Assembly: GCA_023415055.1 (NCBI GenBank)
Contig: JAEZLZ010000051.1
Location: 1 to 50,171 of the forward strand
Source: Bacillota bacterium
GTDB taxonomy: Bacteria; Bacillota; Clostridia; Lachnospirales; Lachnospiraceae
DNA: 50,171 nt
Direction of reading: 5' to 3'
Positions 48,645 through 50,171 of this stretch are shown here, one piece after another (the stretch's first letter is position 1; each line of letters opens with the position of its first letter). The notes below the pieces were generated by a model. It did not search any database and was not told the DNA's origin. It saw only the letters and a list, made by a program, of their open reading frames with translations. The position numbers and the translations under genes are program-made.

Positions 48645-50171
48645 ATGGATAAGTTAAAACCAAAGTTGTTTTCAGTAATGAAAACATATACGAAAGAACA
48701 ATTTATTAAGGACGTAATTGCCGGAATTATTGTAGCTATTATTGCATTACCCCTATCAATTGCACTGGCACTTGCATCCGGTGTAACACCTGAGAAGGGT
48801 CTGTATACCGCAATTGTAGCCGGCTTTATCATCTCCTTCTTGGGAGGAAGCCGTGTACAGATCTCCGGTCCGACCGCAGCCTTTGCAACAATTGTAGCAG
48901 GAATCGTCGCTAAGAATGGAATGGAAGGCTTGGCGGTAGCCACAATTATGGCAGGAATTCTACTGATTATCATGGGACTTCTTAAGTTCGGAAGATTACT
49001 CAAATTTATCCCCTACACGATTACAACCGGCTTTACTCTAGGTATCGCTGTAACTATTTTTATCGGACAAATCAAAGACTTTCTGGGATTAACCCTACAT
49101 ACAAAGCCCGTAGAAACAGTAGAAAAGCTGATTGCATGTGTTGAAAGTATTACAACAATTAATGTACAGGCACTGCTCATCGGAGCGCTATCTCTTGCAA
49201 TTCTGATTATCTGGCCTAAGATTAACAATAAAATCCCAGCTTCTTTAATTGCAGTTATCGTGGCAGCTGCAATTGTTAAGATCTTTGGGGTGGAAGTGAA
49301 CACCATCGGAAGTCTCTATGAGATATCTGCAAAACCACCTACCTTCCATCTACCCAATATGAATATTTCTTTGATTAAAACTACATTTCCTGATGCAATC
49401 ACAATTGCTGTATTAGCAGGTGTCGAATCACTTCTCTCCTGTGTCGTTGCTGATGGTATGATCGGAAGTAAGCATCGCTCCAATATGGAATTGGTAGCGC
49501 AGGGTGCAGGTAATATCTTTTCCAGCTTGTTTGGCGGTATTCCTGCTACAGGTGCCATTGCAAGAACTGCAGCAAATGTAAAGAATGGTGGTAGAACACC
49601 AATCGCCGGCATGGTTCACTCAGTTACACTTTTCCTAATCCTTGTAGTATTAATGCCGTACGCAGCACTGATTCCGATGCCCACCATCGCGGCGATTCTT
49701 TTTATGGTGGCATATAACATGAGCGAATGGAGAGAATTCGTCAATCTGCTTAAGAAATCTCCTAAAAGTGATATTTTGGTCCTCGTGGCAACCTTTTCCC
49801 TTACCGTTATCTTTGATCTCGTCGTAGCAATTGAAGCAGGTATCCTAATGGCAGCCATCTTGTTTGTGAAGAGAATGGCAGACGTTGCTGATGTCCAGAA
49901 ATGGTCGGACTATGACGAAGATCTAAATGATGATGATCTGAATGACCCCGATAACATCCGTAAGAAGAAGGTTCCGAAGAATACCTTAGTCTACGAGATC
50001 AATGGTCCTATGTTCTTCGGTGCAGCAGATAAATTCATGGATATCTCATTAGATTCCCACATTAAGGTGGTTATTCTTCGAATGAGAAGTGTTCCTGCGA
50101 TGGATGTCAATGCATTGCATGCCTTGAATAATGTGATGAAGTCCTGTAAGAAGAAGCATATTACTCTGATC
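48645..50171 (+). CDS. SulP-family anion transporter, 3' end beyond window
   Basis: A plasma-membrane permease for sulfate, bicarbonate or another anion; 509 residues are visible, cut by the window end. The N-terminus is MDKLKPKLFSVMKTYTKEQF. About 10-14 TM segments follow, with LPLSIALALASGVTPEKGLY near TM1-2, RVQISGPTAAFATIV, and GGIPATGAIARTAANVKNGG. After residue about 410 an acidic linker (DYDEDLNDDDLND) leads into a cytoplasmic STAS domain (LVYEINGPMFFGAADKF, VVILRMRSVPAMDVNALHAL). The ATG at 48645 has GGAGG nine nt upstream; an ATG at 48641 stops at once. The specific anion is not readable. Confidence 0.95.
   Translation, partial: MDKLKPKLFSVMKTYTKEQFIKDVIAGIIVAIIALPLSIALALASGVTPEKGLYTAIVAGFIISFLGGSRVQISGPTAAFATIVAGIVAKNGMEGLAVATIMAGILLIIMGLLKFGRLLKFIPYTITTGFTLGIAVTIFIGQIKDFLGLTLHTKPVETVEKLIACVESITTINVQALLIGALSLAILIIWPKINNKIPASLIAVIVAAAIVKIFGVEVNTIGSLYEISAKPPTFHLPNMNISLIKTTFPDAITIAVLAGVESLLSCVVADGMIGSKHRSNMELVAQGAGNIFSSLFGGIPATGAIARTAANVKNGGRTPIAGMVHSVTLFLILVVLMPYAALIPMPTIAAILFMVAYNMSEWREFVNLLKKSPKSDILVLVATFSLTVIFDLVVAIEAGILMAAILFVKRMADVADVQKWSDYDEDLNDDDLNDPDNIRKKKVPKNTLVYEINGPMFFGAADKFMDISLDSHIKVVILRMRSVPAMDVNALHALNNVMKSCKKKHITLI

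Overview
This is about 50 kb of low-GC chromosome. It most likely comes from a spore-forming, plant-polysaccharide-degrading anaerobe of the Lachnospiraceae (Clostridia). The reasons are AGGAGG ribosome binding sites, dipicolinate synthase genes (dpaA/dpaB), a class II fructose-bisphosphate aldolase, many LacI-type regulators, and GH130/GH94 phosphorolysis enzymes of the kind known from Ruminococcus and Lachnoclostridium. The genus is inferred, not proven. I see no rRNA, tRNA, CRISPR array, phage or transposase gene.

Layout. 1-1283: fba behind a 20-bp periodic AT-rich array, closed by a strong terminator. 1665-4976: LacI regulator, GH4 glycosidase and BadF/BadG-type sugar kinase. 5086-7584 (-): dCache-GGDEF-EAL protein. 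7955-9463: tgt and yajC. 9575-13017 (-): asnB, dpaB, dpaA, the last behind a sequence that fits a sigma-K promoter. 13405-19450: oppABCDF peptide transporter, with a structured leader before oppA and a long inverted repeat between oppA and oppB. 19700-22997: secreted protein, class D sortase, four-TM protein and NamA/YqjM-like ene reductase, tightly spaced. 23004-23108 (-): a 34-residue membrane peptide gene. 23533-30542: LacI, manA, cellobiose 2-epimerase, GH130_1, LacI and GH130_2, a beta-mannan phosphorolysis locus with two recognisable operator types. 30598-33816: lipoprotein rhodanese with a DUF6132 membrane protein, a cytochrome b5-like protein, two paralogous Cys-containing small proteins, a broken histidine kinase and a hemerythrin. 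33817-34934: mostly non-coding with a decayed ORF. 34935-42564: LacI, GH30, GH2, GH94 and cupin, a probable beta-glucan oligosaccharide operon. 42823-46307: glucose/sorbosone-dehydrogenase-like propeller and LtaS-like phosphotransferase. 46509-48239 (-): ftsH. 48645-end: SulP anion transporter, cut by the window edge.

How it fits together. Three sugar loci share one logic: a LacI repressor, an operator and cytoplasmic enzymes, with no sugar transporter, so uptake must be encoded elsewhere. In the mannan locus, mannobiose would be epimerised to mannosyl-glucose and split by phosphate. The mannose 1-phosphate, after a mutase not seen here, would enter glycolysis through ManA. The GH94 locus would similarly give glucose 1-phosphate.

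The most unusual non-coding content is a set of small palindromic repeats scattered between genes. Several contain the GCGAAGC mini-hairpin core, and one provides the stop codon of a gene. Others are a 23-bp-armed inverted repeat inside the opp operon, a 106-bp inverted repeat before sulP, competing hairpins before oppA, and long palindromic operators at the mannan genes.
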